Notes: generated by a model not told the origin, from the letters alone. 64,000 bases of DNA from Dallia pectoralis (GCA_029465975.1 CM055740.1:6749733-6813732), one strand, 5' to 3'; counted from the stretch's first letter, positions 26,415 through 38,689 are shown. Translations and numbers: made by a program.

Positions 26415-26448
26415 AATAAACGTGAAAGTCTACATGAATCAAAATAAA
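26415..26448 (+). terminator. Candidate tbc1d15 polyadenylation signals
   Basis: AATAAA occurs at 26415-26420 and 26443-26448, about 0.6 kb past the stop codon in AT-rich sequence. An AATAAA also overlaps the stop codon itself at about 25812, which could give a very short 3' UTR. Confidence 0.45.
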
Positions 26449-26954
26449 AGGATAACCCTTGTATATACTTGAGTATTAACGCATTATTTTGATATTGTGT
26501 ATTTTTAAACCAGTTGAAGTAATTCTGGGTCCTCTGCCTTCACTCAAACTTTGTTGTTTAAGACTAGAACCACTTTTTTTTAACCAAAACAGTAAATTTC
26601 AAACTGTATTTGATCCAGGAAAGAAACAGTGTCATAACTTCAGTGGAATCGGAAGTCAATTCAGGCAATTACCAAAACCAATTTTGTTCTGACTAAAATA
26701 TTTGGCATGTCTTGTAACATCACTTTCCCCTTTTATCATCTCACTGGTTGCAAAAGCACTTCAATCAAGAATATGCCTCTTGCAATTGTTAGTAGTTTTG
26801 TGTGTACAATCTGTTTAAAGTGTGAGTGTCCATCCGATCAGTTAATGCACATGTTTGTGAATATATTATATAGTATCTTTGCTGAAACACTTGTTGGATT
26901 ATTTTGTTGCTGCACTTTTATATAATGCACACAACCTGCATAAACCTCCAATAT

Positions 26955-27812
26955 GTTGATGGGTCGTTCGCGAACGAGTCGGCTCTAGGAGTCGGCTCGC
27001 ATATCAAAAGAGCCGGATCAATTTATAAAAAAATAAGATAAGAACAAGCAAAACTCAAAGAACGAAAAAATAAATAAAACAATATAGGCCTAAATTCTCA
27101 AGCGCACACATTCGTTCTGACCGTCTACTCAAACTAACTGTCTCGCCAGGTATTCCGTCTACTAATGAACCAGATGCTTGAGGGCCGAGCTGACTCACTC
27201 ACAGCCACGCACTAAACAACCCAGGTGCTATAGATAGGATGGTTGTGAAAACTAGCTGGGAAATTAGTTGGAACCGCAATAACATTTGGATGCATTTTAA
27301 TAATGGAGGCAATGTTACAGCACGGTACAGAATTTGCCAGAACAAAATTGCATATGAAGCCCGTTCTACACACAACCTACACCGGAATTGAACTGTCCAC
27401 GCGAAGCTTGCTTAAGAGGAGCTCGAGGAGCTGCTGATGATAGGGGTGGAGCGAATACCTCAACCCGAGGAGATGGAGCCAATCAGTCAAGTAGGTCTGA
27501 CCCAAAACAACCCAGTGTTCAATGGACCAGTTGATGGCAATATCTATCTGTAGCGAAACAAGGTCAAATTGATATTGCATTGGCTAAAATGATTTCCACC
27601 CATTTTCGATCATGCGTGCTGCTGAGGTTTTAGGTATTATAGCATTAGTCGAAATGTCAATGTACACACATCCAAACAGGAGTATGATTCCATTAAATAA
27701 TTTAAGTTATTATATCACCAATCACAGTCAAGCTATCACAACCTGTTTGAAATGAAAAAATACAAAACATATTCTTAAAGAGCCGTTTGGGAGCCAGAGT
27801 GCCCATCACTAC
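26955..27812. mobile_element. hAT-like non-autonomous DNA transposon
   Basis: The left end reads GATGGGTCGTTCGCGAACG and then GAGTCGGCTC. The right end, reverse complemented, reads AGTGATGGGCACTCTGGCTC and then AAACGGCTC. The ends therefore share GATGGG plus sub-terminal GGCTC blocks, typical of hAT elements common in fish. The roughly 0.85-kb interior has no transposase frame. Exact ends and the 8-bp target duplication are not certain by eye. Confidence 0.55.
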
Positions 27813-29040
27813 AACATGTGCGTGGTTAACGCTCTCCCTTATGTACTCAAACAACTACCTCTGATCATAAAGGCCTGCATAAATGTCACTACCGACCAGA
27901 TACGTTTTTCTCAGTTATTTCAGAGATATCAACCTTGCACACATTAACTCTGTGAATCCCTGTATAATTCCACTTAAAATGCAGGCCGTGTATGGCTTCC
28001 AAATGGCATTTCGCCCCTTTTAAGTCCCCGATGGTCGTCACAACACGATGAGATCTTCAGTCCTGGTGACAGTTCACAGCCCTTCATGGGTCTTTGATGG
28101 AAGACATTTGAAGACGTCTGGGACAGAGTTGGAATGGAAAGTCTGTTGACATCAGAGTCAGGTGGAGGGCGTCAGCCTATCACAGCGATCTGTTCATCAC
28201 AGGCGGCCACAATTAGAACAAAGCGACAGCACACCGCCTCTACTCCCAACCCAGTCTCCAACGCTCTTTCATTTCCTGTCCCACAGGAAATTGCCTCCGT
28301 CAGACGATAGCACATTGCCCACCAGAGCTATGATTTATCTGTCATCTCCCTGGGTTTCATTAAAGAAGAGGCTCTGACAGTTTTTTGTACACCGACAGGT
28401 GCTTGCTCATTCAGTTACGACGTCATGTAAACATTGCTGGGTTGGATGTGATGCCGAATGAGCTGATTGAAATGGGGTATTCTAAATTAATGGGGCAGTT
28501 TTATATTCTTGGTCCTAGCCAAACACATCTGGGATTATTCCGTTTTGGTGTGTTAATAGACAGTACACTATACGTTGAATGTGTGTGTCTCCATGAAAGC
28601 AATTTATATTAACGTATATGCAGATAATAATTTAATCCATCACTTTCACCCAGCATGATTGATTGAGTGATCTTGTCAACGATGCTATGGAAGACCACGC
28701 CCATTTGGACACTGATGTACTCTTTCCATCTCTTCTGATCACGATGATTGTGTTATGGACCAGTACAGTATTCCTGTACTCCTCCTGTATTCCTCTCACT
28801 TAAACAAAACAACTACTTTTAACTCGTTGTATTTTCCAACGGTGTGTATAATATGTATTCAGGAGTCTTTTCTAATCACATGTTGGTCTGGCGCTTCTGC
28901 ATACAAGACAGCTGGATTAACATGGAGCTTCCTACCTCTCCCAAACAAAGGAGCTAACTCTTCAAACACACACACACACACACACACACCTCTGTTTGTT
29001 CTCCATGAGTCTGCATGTCAACAGCCGAGAGAGACCATAT
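27813..29040. other. Intergenic DNA upstream of tph2
   Basis: No coding exon found. A (CA)11 tract lies at about 28968-28989. This interval may hold distal tph2 regulatory sequence, but nothing identifies it. Confidence 0.4.
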
Positions 29041-29055
29041 GGATGGATGGGTTGT

Positions 29056-29128
29056 CTTATCAGTCCCTCCTTCCTCCACTACCGTCACACTATATAAAGG
29101 ATATACACTGGCGCTGGCTGGCAGACCA
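29056..29128 (+). promoter_or_regulatory. tph2 core promoter: GATA motif and TATA box
   Basis: TATATAAA at 29091-29098 is a strong TATA box, which would place transcription start at about 29120-29128. CTTATCAG at about 29056-29063 is a GATA-factor site on the minus strand, roughly 30 bases upstream. GATA2/3 factors act in serotonergic neurons (established), so the pairing is plausible. The start site itself is inferred. Confidence 0.6.
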
Positions 29129-29191
29129 CTTGCCTACCCTAGCTCAGTATACCGGGGCAGTACCGGGGCAGTACCAGCTGCTGTAGTGGTC

Positions 29192-29250
29192 ATGAGTGGA
29201 AGCAGACCAGGAACTATGGATCCAGAACATCCTCTTCAGTGTGTTGGCAG
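29192..29250 (+). other. tph2: tph2 first exon with an in-frame upstream ATG
   Basis: Downstream of the TATA box, an ATG at 29192 opens a frame through a good donor at 29250/29251. It joins the acceptor at 29378/29379 (CCATGCAG) in the same frame as the canonical tph2 start at 29464. If used, it adds 48 residues before MQPAMMM. The upstream ATG has a purine at -3, as does ATG 29394 (GTGATGG). The canonical ATG has C at -3. It may instead be 5' UTR. Confidence 0.5.
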
Positions 29251-29463
29251 GTGAGACGTGACCGTGAGACGTGACCGTGTTCAGTAGAAATCCCATGTAC
29301 GAAAAAACAAACCGTAACGTTCAGGTCTGCTTAAAGGCCCCGCGGCTTCAACTACATCAGAATGTTACCTCCATGCAGGCAGCCCATGGTGATGGCATCT
29401 TCCCAGCTGAAGAAGCGGGGCACCGGCTCGGAGAAAAGTGGCGGCCCTGAACCGGTGCCCCGG

Positions 29464-31125
29464 ATGCAGCCGGCTATGATGATGTTCTCCAGTAAGTATT
29501 GGTCCCGGCGGGGACTCTCTTTGGACTCGGCGATGTTTGACCACCAAAAACAGCACCACACCGGGGGACAAATGGTGAGTGAAGGGTGGCAGGGAATTGA
29601 ACCCACTGCATTTGATGTGTTGGTTGGCTGGTCGATGGGTTGTTGGTTGGTTGAGTCTTTGACTGACTGGTTGGTTTATTGGTTCACTTTTGAGTGGTTA
29701 GCTGGTGGATTTAGCATTCTGAGTGGGATATCTGCTTGACTTGCGTGTTATATTTAGATCGTAAACTCGTAATGCTCGTAAGGCTCGTAATGGGCCCTCA
29801 TTACATTTTCTCAAGGCTGCCATATCTTAGTGTCCATCGCTCGAACAAGGGCCAGGAAATCCTCGTTGTTATCTGTTAATAGCTCATCTCTGGTCTTGTC
29901 GAGGCTTAGGAGGGTGGCTTGAGGCATTGGGTGAGGCCAAAGGTAGAATTGCTAAGGCAAATTTCCATGTACTTTGTAAATTGCAGAATAAATGTGTGTT
30001 TTAGTTTGTTGTTGTGCTGCATGTTTATAGTTGTGCTCACAGGTAGTCATGTGTGTGGAGCAGATGCGGCGGTCACTCTCGCTTGCGTGATGGGTAATGT
30101 GCTGTCTCGTGTTGCGACAGTCGCGCCGGTCCTCTTTCTGTCCGATAGAGGAGAACCCGAGCGACAAAGGAACCAGGGAAAGCAGGGAGTCAGGGAAGAC
30201 AGCGGTCGTGTTCTCTCTAAAGAACGAAGTGGGCTGCCTGGTCAAAGCACTTCGCATTTTTCAGGTGGGTATTTATTGTCCTGTTCTGTCACATATGTTT
30301 ATGACATAACCTGACCAGCCCTGAAATGCCCTGAATGTTTTGTGAAGGTCTCCTCCTCGCGCCTCTTCTCCTTGTAATTTCTATTTTCTCTGGTTTTGTA
30401 GGAGATGCATGTGAACCTGGCTCACATTGAGTCCCGGATGTCAAAGCAGGTTCACTCTGAGGTGGAGATCTATGCTGACTGCAACTGCAGCAAGAAGGAG
30501 TTCAACGAGCTTCTGGAGATTCTGAAAGACCACGTCAACATCCTCTTTCTCAACACGCCCCAAAGCCAGTGGTCCGCCGAAACAGGTACTGACCGGGCTT
30601 TTCGTCGTAGGCTTTCTTTTTTGGGACATAAACCACGGCTCGTTTTCTTTCTCGGTTCAACATTCACCCCTGCAGGGACCGATGTGAGTACATCAAGAAC
30701 GAAAAGACAACCAGCCATTTTAGAGGGTTCACAATTAATGTGTTATCTTATGTTCTGTTTGTTGTCTCATCTTGTAGGATTAAATGTCTCGGAATGGACA
30801 TGTTTGTGAGTACAGAGTGGATTTTAAAAAGCCAGTCTGCTTTTGCTGACCATTTGGAAATGTATTTTGTAGAAAGATATTTTTACATGTAATTAAATGA
30901 GATTTTAAGCTTTGAATTTACAATATGCTTAGAAATTTAGACATTTTAATTTCCATTTTAACGTGAGACTCGATTTTCCTTCAGAAAAACATGTTGCAAC
31001 CTTTATTATTATTTATTTATTTATCATGTCTATATCAACCCACACTTTCCGATGTTGCAGCGTTTTCTTCAATGCTGTGAGGGGCCGGGTGTAACGGATG
31101 TAAAATATGACATCTGGTTAAATTG

Positions 31126-31158
<33 letters not shown>

Positions 31159-33156
31159 ATGTTTACCTTGCTAGATGGGGAGGAAGTCCCTTGGTTCCCC
31201 CAGAAGATCGCAGAGCTTGACCAGTGTTCTCACAGAGTGCTGATGTACGGATCCGAACTAGACGCTGACCATCCAGTGAGTGTTTGCTGCCTGCCCAGCT
31301 GAGCAAATGAGAATTGGTTATCAGCTGAGTTACAAACCTTATTAAATAAATATAATCTAATTATAGCAGATCATCATAATTATGAGATTGTATCAGGGTT
31401 GGGATTTAGGGCCGCAGCCTAGTCATTAGAACCGGCGACTAATAACCTAAAAGTTGCCAGTTTGAACCCCTGACCTAACCAGGTTCAACATCTGATGTGA
31501 CCGTAAGCAAGCTAGTTAGCTTTTATTGCTCCTGTATGTTGTATTGTATGAAAGCATCTGCTAAATTACATAAATATTAAAAAATATAATAATTTAATTT
31601 CAACTATGCATTTGAATTGGCCACACTAATAGCTAGTGAGTTATGCAAGATTGTGAAAGGCTTTTGACTTTGTCAACAACAGATGGTAGATATGAAATTC
31701 AATTAAAAGTGGAAGTTTGTTTTAAGTAAATCAACTAAGATGTGATACATGGAAGCGTCTTTATTTTGACAGATCTATTATCAATTAACAGTAATTGTCT
31801 TTATTAGAGTTTAGATAGAAAGATTTGTTTTTTGTATATAAAATCTAATGAGTATGTATGAAAATATGTGTGTAGGCACACACACATTATGAAAATAGTG
31901 AATTATTATAGACAATTACAATGACATTATATTTCATTTCCAGATCACTGTTGTGTTTTTGGTTTTAGTTTTTTATTCAATCTTATGGTTATAAAATAAA
32001 CATCATTAAACTGTAGAATAAATTTGCATCCCATGGGTGTCCTAATTCAATTTAAATTCAACAATTGAATTAGAATCAAAGGGCCAATTGAAACATAATT
32101 TATTTCAGCACTGGATTAGGTACAAATCATTTTAGAATTTTAACAGCTGGACTCTTAGAGATGTTACCGGAATTATTTTCCTCATATTGGCTGGCTGAAC
32201 TTACTCATAGCCTGTGTGTGACGCTGTTCCTTATCTCTATCTGTTCTAACCCCAGGGCTTCAAAGATAACGTATACCGCGAGAGGAGGAAGTACTTTGTG
32301 GAGATGGCCATGAATTACAAATAGTATGAGTAGTTCCTTCTCGTTCAGTTCTGCTATGGCAACGATCCGGTTACAATCGGTTATTTTCTCACACTTTTTC
32401 TGTGACGTACTGTTCGATACAATTGAAACGCTATGTTAGCACTCAATATAGTTAATTGTACTAGACATGCACAGTAACTACAGATCACTAATAAATAACG
32501 GCACGGTGTGCATGCGTTATATTAAATGTCCTCATGTACGTGTGGTTAGATCAGTGGTCTGACTTCTATCTCCAGTGGCCAGCCCATCCCGCACATTGAG
32601 TATACGTCAGAGGAGGTCAGGACCTGGGGTGTGGTCTTCAGGGAGCTCACCAAACTCTACCCCACCCATGCCTGCAGAGAGTACCTGAAGAACCTCCCCC
32701 TGCTCACTAAGCATTGTGGGTACCGGGAGGACAACATACCCCAACTGGAGGATGTGTCCCTGTTTTTAAAAGGTACAGGATGATGAATATATCTGAGTAA
32801 ATACAATGGCAACGAATCTTGGTGACACGTCCATTGTCTCCGACGCTGTCAGTCGAAAAAAGGCATCAGCAGTTTCGCAACACGCTGTAACCTCAGGTCG
32901 ACAGCGCAGATCATTCGACTGGATCCTAGTTTCAGTGACGCTGGAAGTTCTCGGGCATTAGCGATGTCACCACTCGATGCTGTGTGACTGTTTCAGAGAG
33001 GTCGGGGTTCACCATGAGGCCTGTGGCGGGATACCTTTCTCCCCGGGACTTCTTGGCCGGCCTGGCATACCGAGTGTTCAACTGCACTCAATATGTCCGC
33101 CACAGCACCGACCCCCTCTACACACCCGAACCGTGAGTGTCTCATTACAGCGCGGA

Positions 33157-33193
<37 letters not shown>

Positions 33194-34518
33194 CCTGAAC
33201 TGACATGCTCCAAAACAGAGGAAGTATTTGGTTGTGATTATGTATGTAAAAGAGAGAGAGATGAATGTTGGTGCGATTAGGTGAGAGAGAGATGGAAAAT
33301 GTTAACGACTACGTTCGTTTTCAGAGATGACGTTTTGCATTCAACCATCTTCTAGGTTTCCTGTCAAGACCCACTTGTGACCATCTAATTGAACTTTTTA
33401 TCTGGCAAATTTTTGGAAACTGGTGCATTGGATTAGGGTTGATAGGATAAACTACATCACGGGTATCCCTGCACTAAACGACATCTAATGCTAATGCAAC
33501 CATATCTAATATTGGGGTACAGGGACACGTGCCATGAGCTGCTAGGTCACGTCCCGCTCCTCGCGGATCCCAAATTCGCTCAGTTTTCCCAGGAGATCGG
33601 CCTGGCATCTCTAGGAGCGTCGGACGAGGACATACAGAAACTTGCCACAGTAAGTACTGATAGACCATCCACACACAGAGGCTAGTCATAAAGAGAACTG
33701 ATAGACAATCTACAGAAACAATGGTTGCCCTGGATCATATAGATTATAAACTATGGTTGCCCTGGATTATAGTACCAGCAGGTCATATATGAAGTACTGG
33801 ACTGACTGTCGTTGTACGCATCCACAGTGTTACTTCTTCACCATTGAGTTTGGGTTGTGCAAACAAGATGGCCAACTGAGGGCTTATGGAGCAGGCTTAC
33901 TGTCATCTATTGGAGAGCTGAAGGTCAGCCACACACACACCCACACTGACACACAGAGACAGAGGTAGACGCGGGTGGACGTCCCAGTGACAGGTCCCTT
34001 GTTTCCTTGCAGCACGCTCTGTCTGACAAAGCCTCAGTGAAGATGTTTGACCCCGGCACCACCTGCTTCCAGGAGTGTCTCATCACAACCTTCCAGGACT
34101 TTTATTTTGTCTCCGAGAGCTTCGAGGACGCCAAAGAGAAGATGAGGTGATGTTGAAAGGCAACGCGGTGGCAGTGTCAATGGCTTAGTGGATACACTTT
34201 TAAATTCTAATTATGTTAATGATCCAACACAACCCTTCTCAGGAGATTGCTTATTGGTTCACTGGGATCACATGACTACTTTAAGATCAGTAGATTCCAG
34301 GACACCACCGTCAGCCAGAGTTTAAACATCTTCTGCCCAACAGGGAGTTTGCCAAGACGATCAAGAGACCGTTCTCCGTGTACTACAACCCCTACACCCA
34401 GAGCATAGACCTGCTGAAGGACACCAGAAGCATTGAGAACGTGGTGCAGGAACTCCGTAGTGACCTGACTACTGTGTGTGACGCCCTGGGCAAGATGAAT
34501 ACATACCTGGGGATTTAG
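29464..34518 (+). CDS. tph2: Tryptophan hydroxylase 2 (neuronal)
   Basis: TPH2 catalyses the iron- and tetrahydrobiopterin-dependent 5-hydroxylation of tryptophan, the rate-limiting step of brain serotonin synthesis. Coding exons: 29464-29574, 30121-30264, 30402-30585, 31175-31275, 32256-32323, 32576-32772, 32997-33132, 33523-33649, 33828-33923, 34013-34146 and 34344-34518. They give 490 aa, the same length as human TPH2. The N-terminus MQPAMMMFSSKYWSRRGLS keeps Ser19 in its RRxxS kinase site. The ACT regulatory domain follows (KTAVVFSLKNEVG). The catalytic domain has YGQPIPHIEYT and DTCHELLGHVPL, with iron ligands H318 and H323 at human numbering and the glutamate in SQEIGLASLG shortly after. 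The C-terminal helix ends MNTYLGI. The second coding exon starts SRRSSFCP, a segment I do not recall from mammalian TPH2. Confidence 0.98.
31395..31585 (+). mobile_element. tRNA-derived SINE in a tph2 intron
   Basis: The 5' part resembles a tRNA promoter region: an A-box-like GCCTAGTCATTAGAACC and a B-box-like GTTTGAACCCC about 30 bases later. The tail contains TGAAAGCATCTGCTAAAT, a common fish SINE 3' motif. It lies in the intron after exon 31175-31275 and is diverged. Confidence 0.6.
31586..32255. other. tph2 intron, AT-rich
   Basis: Remaining sequence of the intron between exons ending 31275 and starting 32256. AT-rich with no recognisable element. Confidence 0.4.
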
Positions 34519-34800
34519 TTAGTTGTCTAGTGACTTATCGTTTTGACATATGCCCTAACGTGATGGTGGAAAGGAATCAGCCTTGGCCAGTACAGTACAC
34601 AGATAATTCTTACATTAAAGGGATCATAGTCAATGTTATAGAAGTATTTAAAGTGACAAATCTATTTTCCAATTATTGCACAGAATACGATGCGTAAAAT
34701 ACTATGGTATGGATGTTATACTTGAACTATAGTGTTTAAATTATATGTGATGGTTGGTCTGCAGAGATATTTTCAACTATGGAGTGCATCTAATTTAAAT

Positions 34801-34806
34801 AATAAA
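34801..34806 (+). terminator. tph2 polyadenylation signal (candidate)
   Basis: AATAAA about 283 bases past the tph2 stop codon. A further AATAAA-type motif lies near 35071. Either could serve as the 3' end. Confidence 0.5.
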
Positions 34807-35110
34807 ATGTTGCAAGTATGTAAAAATGCAACTTGACTGACATTTGATTAAGAGTCATATGCTTGTAAGTAACACAACTACAGTACTAACACAGTACTAA
34901 CCGCAGTACTAACTACAGTACTAACAGTAGGATACAAATGTACTTGAGACGACAGACTGGATGAGGTAACTGAATCTGAATGCCTTTTTTCCTCTGTATT
35001 TTTCTACCACACTGGTGTCCAACATATTTTAAAGGGACCCTCTTTATTCACACCTTGAGAGGGAATCCAAATAAATGGCTATGACAATAAAAGAGGTGGT
35101 GGCGAAACTG

Positions 35111-35167
35111 TTTATTAATTAATTGTAGCAACTTTTCAACAGGAAAAAAAAAATTATTTAGTTTATT
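35111..35167 (-). terminator. bcl2l14 polyadenylation signals (candidates)
   Basis: TTTATT on the plus strand (AATAAA on the minus) at 35111-35116 and 35162-35167, 70-130 bases past the minus-strand stop at 35239. They lie close to tph2's own 3' signals, so the two transcripts may converge or overlap. Confidence 0.5.
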
Positions 35168-35238
35168 ATTGACCATTTTGGCTCCTAATTCATGATCAGT
35201 TAAAGCAGTTAAAATGTCTTGCTGTGATCAAATCACAG

Positions 35239-36914
35239 TCAATCACAGTCTTCACAGTCGAATGCTTTATTCTGATAAAAAGAAGAGACATACATAATTA
35301 CAAGCAAATCACTGAAGCGTTGTTGTACTTAAAAAATTAATAAAACAACGTGACAGAGGGCCTTGCCCTGTTGTACTCACCCAGCCGCCCTGTTTCTTCA
35401 CCCAGGCCGTAAAATGCTGCTGGAGGTAGCGTAACCCGAAGCCCATGGCTCGGTTCATGGGGTGGAGGTCCAGAGCAGACAGCCTGCTGGTCACCTCAAA
35501 GGCCAGTGCAATCTGCTCCTTCTGGACGCTTTCCTCAGACGCCGGGCCTACGTGGCTCAGTTCAGGACCTCCCTCCCTCTTCGCCCGGAGAAGGATGGTG
35601 GTCAGCTTCTCAAACATACCGTAGTTGAAGGAGGTCTGGAAATGCTTCTGCAAGATTGGGTTTCTCTTGATCTGATGGCGGAAGATGAAGGAAGGAAATG
35701 TCTGGTTGAAAATCGTGTTTTTTGTCATCGTAATAAGGACCATTTTGAATGTTGCATGCAAGTTGTCGGATCGTCCAAACAGAGCTTTACTTCAGACTAT
35801 TTAAATGAGAACCTGATATTATTTAACAGAAAAGTCTGGTACTACTTGACCGTGTTAACAGAAAACAGATTTGTTAAGGGAAACCTAAATATGTGGAGTT
35901 GTCTTTTCGGATTACCCATTGAATATTTAAACAAACTTATTCTTGTCATGTGACATTTGAATATGTAAAAAACATCATTTTGTGGTGATAAGGGGTAGAC
36001 TCATTCCTCACACCCTATGAACAACCAACCCCACAAATGAAAACATGTAAACTTCCACACACACACCTCCTCATCCAGCACGTCGCCAGACACCTTCAGC
36101 AACTCCACTAATTTCCGGATCACATCTGCTGCGAGGTCCAATGCATCAGCAGGTACAATTAATTCCATATGGGGCATCAACAAAGAACAAAAATGAAGGA
36201 ACAAATAAGAAAATGTAACTTTATGCCCTGAAAGAAATTACTTTCTTCAACTATTTTAGTAAATGTAGAGGTGACGTACCGTTATTATCCAGTGTTTCAT
36301 CTGTTTTGAAGTTATCCGTGGAACAACTCTTCAGCACGTAGACAGGACTGATCTTCACAGTGTCTGCTATCTGAGTCAAGCGGTCTGCTACACCACTCAG
36401 AGAGCCCTCACTTTCTGCAACATCTTCACACAGAAAAACAGACAAGGAAATTAGCCTGTTCGGTTATACGGGTTAAACAAATGTGTCGGTTCTCCGTGGT
36501 GAACCGTTATTTTGAATTGAATATTTATTTATTCCTCCAGAAACGTCTACCTGAGACGATATTACATGTGGGGGCATCGTCTCCCGCTGCCCCCTTCTCA
36601 ACAACCTTTTTCTTCTTCTGCCTCCTACCCACAGGTCCTGGAAAATCACTGGATAGAGAAGGACCTTGCTTAAAGATCCTGTAGGTCTGGTCCTCAAGGT
36701 CAAGTTTTGCTCCTTTGAACATAAAATGTTCATGGCTCATATGAATTGCAGCACTTGCTGGGGGCAGTGAGAAACCTTGAGTTTCAGCCATTGTGCCGGA
36801 CCACTGCTTCTTTCGCCTGTCACAGTAGGCCACGAGCAGCTGAAACTCCTCACTGCTTTGGTCAACTGGGCATGTTGTCTCCATGTCCATCTCGGGTGTG
36901 GTATGGCCCTCCAT
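35239..36914 (-). CDS. bcl2l14: BCL-2-like protein 14 (BCL-G)-like
   Basis: BCL2L14 is a BCL-2 family member classed as an apoptosis facilitator, although its physiological role is debated. Coding exons: 36914-36551, 36414-36280, 36128-36067, 35671-35381 and 35271-35239, giving 294 aa (human 327). Similarity is in the C-terminal half. A BH3-like LLKVSGDVLDEE lies near residues 176-187, then HPMNRAMGFGLRYLQQHF, then a BH2 motif WVKKQGGW near 277-284. The human protein has closely matching segments (LLKYSGDQLERK; HPMNRVLGFGTKYL). The N-terminal half is unlike anything I recognise and holds a basic RRQKKKKVVEK stretch. The last exon codes only ten residues (NKAFDCEDCD) and no C-terminal membrane anchor is visible. 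The start at 36914 is the only in-frame ATG in its exon, and the exon upstream is closed by a stop in that frame. Confidence 0.78.
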
Positions 36915-37666
36915 CTCATGGACTGACCACACACAACCAGACAGCCTGGAAAACACAGGGAGGTTTTCAATAAACCGGCATCTGGATTAAATCCGAACAC
37001 AAACATTTCTAACATGCACAGAGCTTTGTGAATGGTGAAACATTTGTGAGAGAAAACGGACATTTCAATTAGTTAAACAATTAGTCAGGCTCATTAAACC
37101 GTGAAACAGCGCCTCCTTTGGTCAGTCCATATAGGGCACTAACACCATAGGCTTGGTGGGAAAATAAACATTAGTAGGTATTAAGGGCATAGGGCAGAAC
37201 AAACAGTAGATAAAGTAACTTAAAAGGGTTGACTGCACTACAATCTACGCCTTTAACCACAACCTACAGTTAAAATAAACACCCTCAATTATGAGTTGTA
37301 TGTATGTTGTATCAATTAAGCATAACACATCTAGTTCCTTGTTGAAAAAAGCGATGTATTCAAATAGTTACTGCTTTAAGTTTAAGTTGGTTTCACTTTT
37401 CAAGCAAAAAAATGCACATCAATTTCCATAGCATTGCCTTATATGGAAAAATAACAGGCGTAATGTAGATTGCATTTACAGTAAGAACACTACATGTTCT
37501 GCTAAGGCGGCAATAACGTGAGTCTGCACTTTCATAAATAAGGTTATTTAATTAATAAGGGTACCGTAGTCGACACTATACAAATGCATGTCAGCAGTGC
37601 AAAGTTGTGCGAAAACCATTAAACGGTAGAATAACGGTAGACTTGTAGGCTAAGATGATCACTTAC

Positions 37667-37780
37667 CTGTTGATGCTTTCACCAAATATTTAATACCGAT
37701 ATATCATGGACTTATTAAGAACACTAACTAGATTTGAGATTCACTAGTCCGTATTTCTATTGTAGAACCTACACATTTTA
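37667..37780 (-). other. bcl2l14: Probable non-coding first exon of bcl2l14
   Basis: On the minus strand a good splice donor (CAACAG|GTAAGTG) lies at 37667, and the coding exon's acceptor (TTTTCCAG) lies at 36945. In the joined frame this exon carries TAA and no later ATG, so it would be 5' UTR. Its upstream limit is a guess. Confidence 0.4.
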
Positions 37781-37789
37781 CATACTTCC

Positions 37790-38680
37790 TCCTGCAATAT
37801 GTATTTGAAGAAACGGCGCAACACTGCCACCTGCTGGATTACAACTGTGTTCTGGACACAAACTGTCTAAGCGATTGATCTTTGCCCTTGTTTCTCAAAG
37901 TCACACTTTTCACGCCGTCTAACATTTACAGGGCACAATAAATCTCAATGGTATAAATGTCACACCAAACGGAAGAATGAAATCTTGGGCACATATTTTG
38001 TATTTATTACATCCTCATCATATCTTATTTCATTATGGAATCGTAGATTAAATTGTGTGCACTTGTGACAATTTGCCCCATCAGCAGGTAAATCGTCACT
38101 AGGATTAATAACAAATAGGAACACAACGAATCGTGAATATTGATTTTAATTTTAGAACCAATTTCAACTTCATTAATGAACTCTGAATAAAAATAATCAT
38201 GCCTTTTAATTTAAACAATAACGCTGGCAGAGCACACATCAATTAGGTGGCACGACCAGTTTGCTTAAACTTTGAGATCGAATGTTCTGTGGCAACACAG
38301 ACGTAGATCCTCAGTAATTGTGAAAATCGGAATGTAATGTAATGCTGTAGATAACTGGCTGAAATGATTCAAGTCAAAAGCAAACAGATGCGTTTTTTTA
38401 AATACAGTAATGCTCAGTTTTCTAAAAGGCCTTAATAACTTATGTATCAGACTAATCTTGTTGCCAGAATGCAATTCAATACACCACACTATATGTATTC
38501 AAATGTATGAAGTAGTGTGTGTGTGTGTGTCTGTGTGTGGTGTGTGTGTTGTGTGTGTGTGGTGTGTGTGGATATTCGGCCTCACAATAGGCTCTGACTC
38601 AACATGGGCTCAACTATAAACACGGATTATTGGATTCACACAATCCTAAGTAATAAACAGTCATGACAGGTGCCTTTTGA
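37790..38680. other. Intergenic DNA between bcl2l14 and ndufa9
   Basis: AT-rich, with an imperfect (GT)n microsatellite at 38514-38570. No coding exon or element recognised. Confidence 0.5.
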
Positions 38681-38689
38681 ATATTAGAT

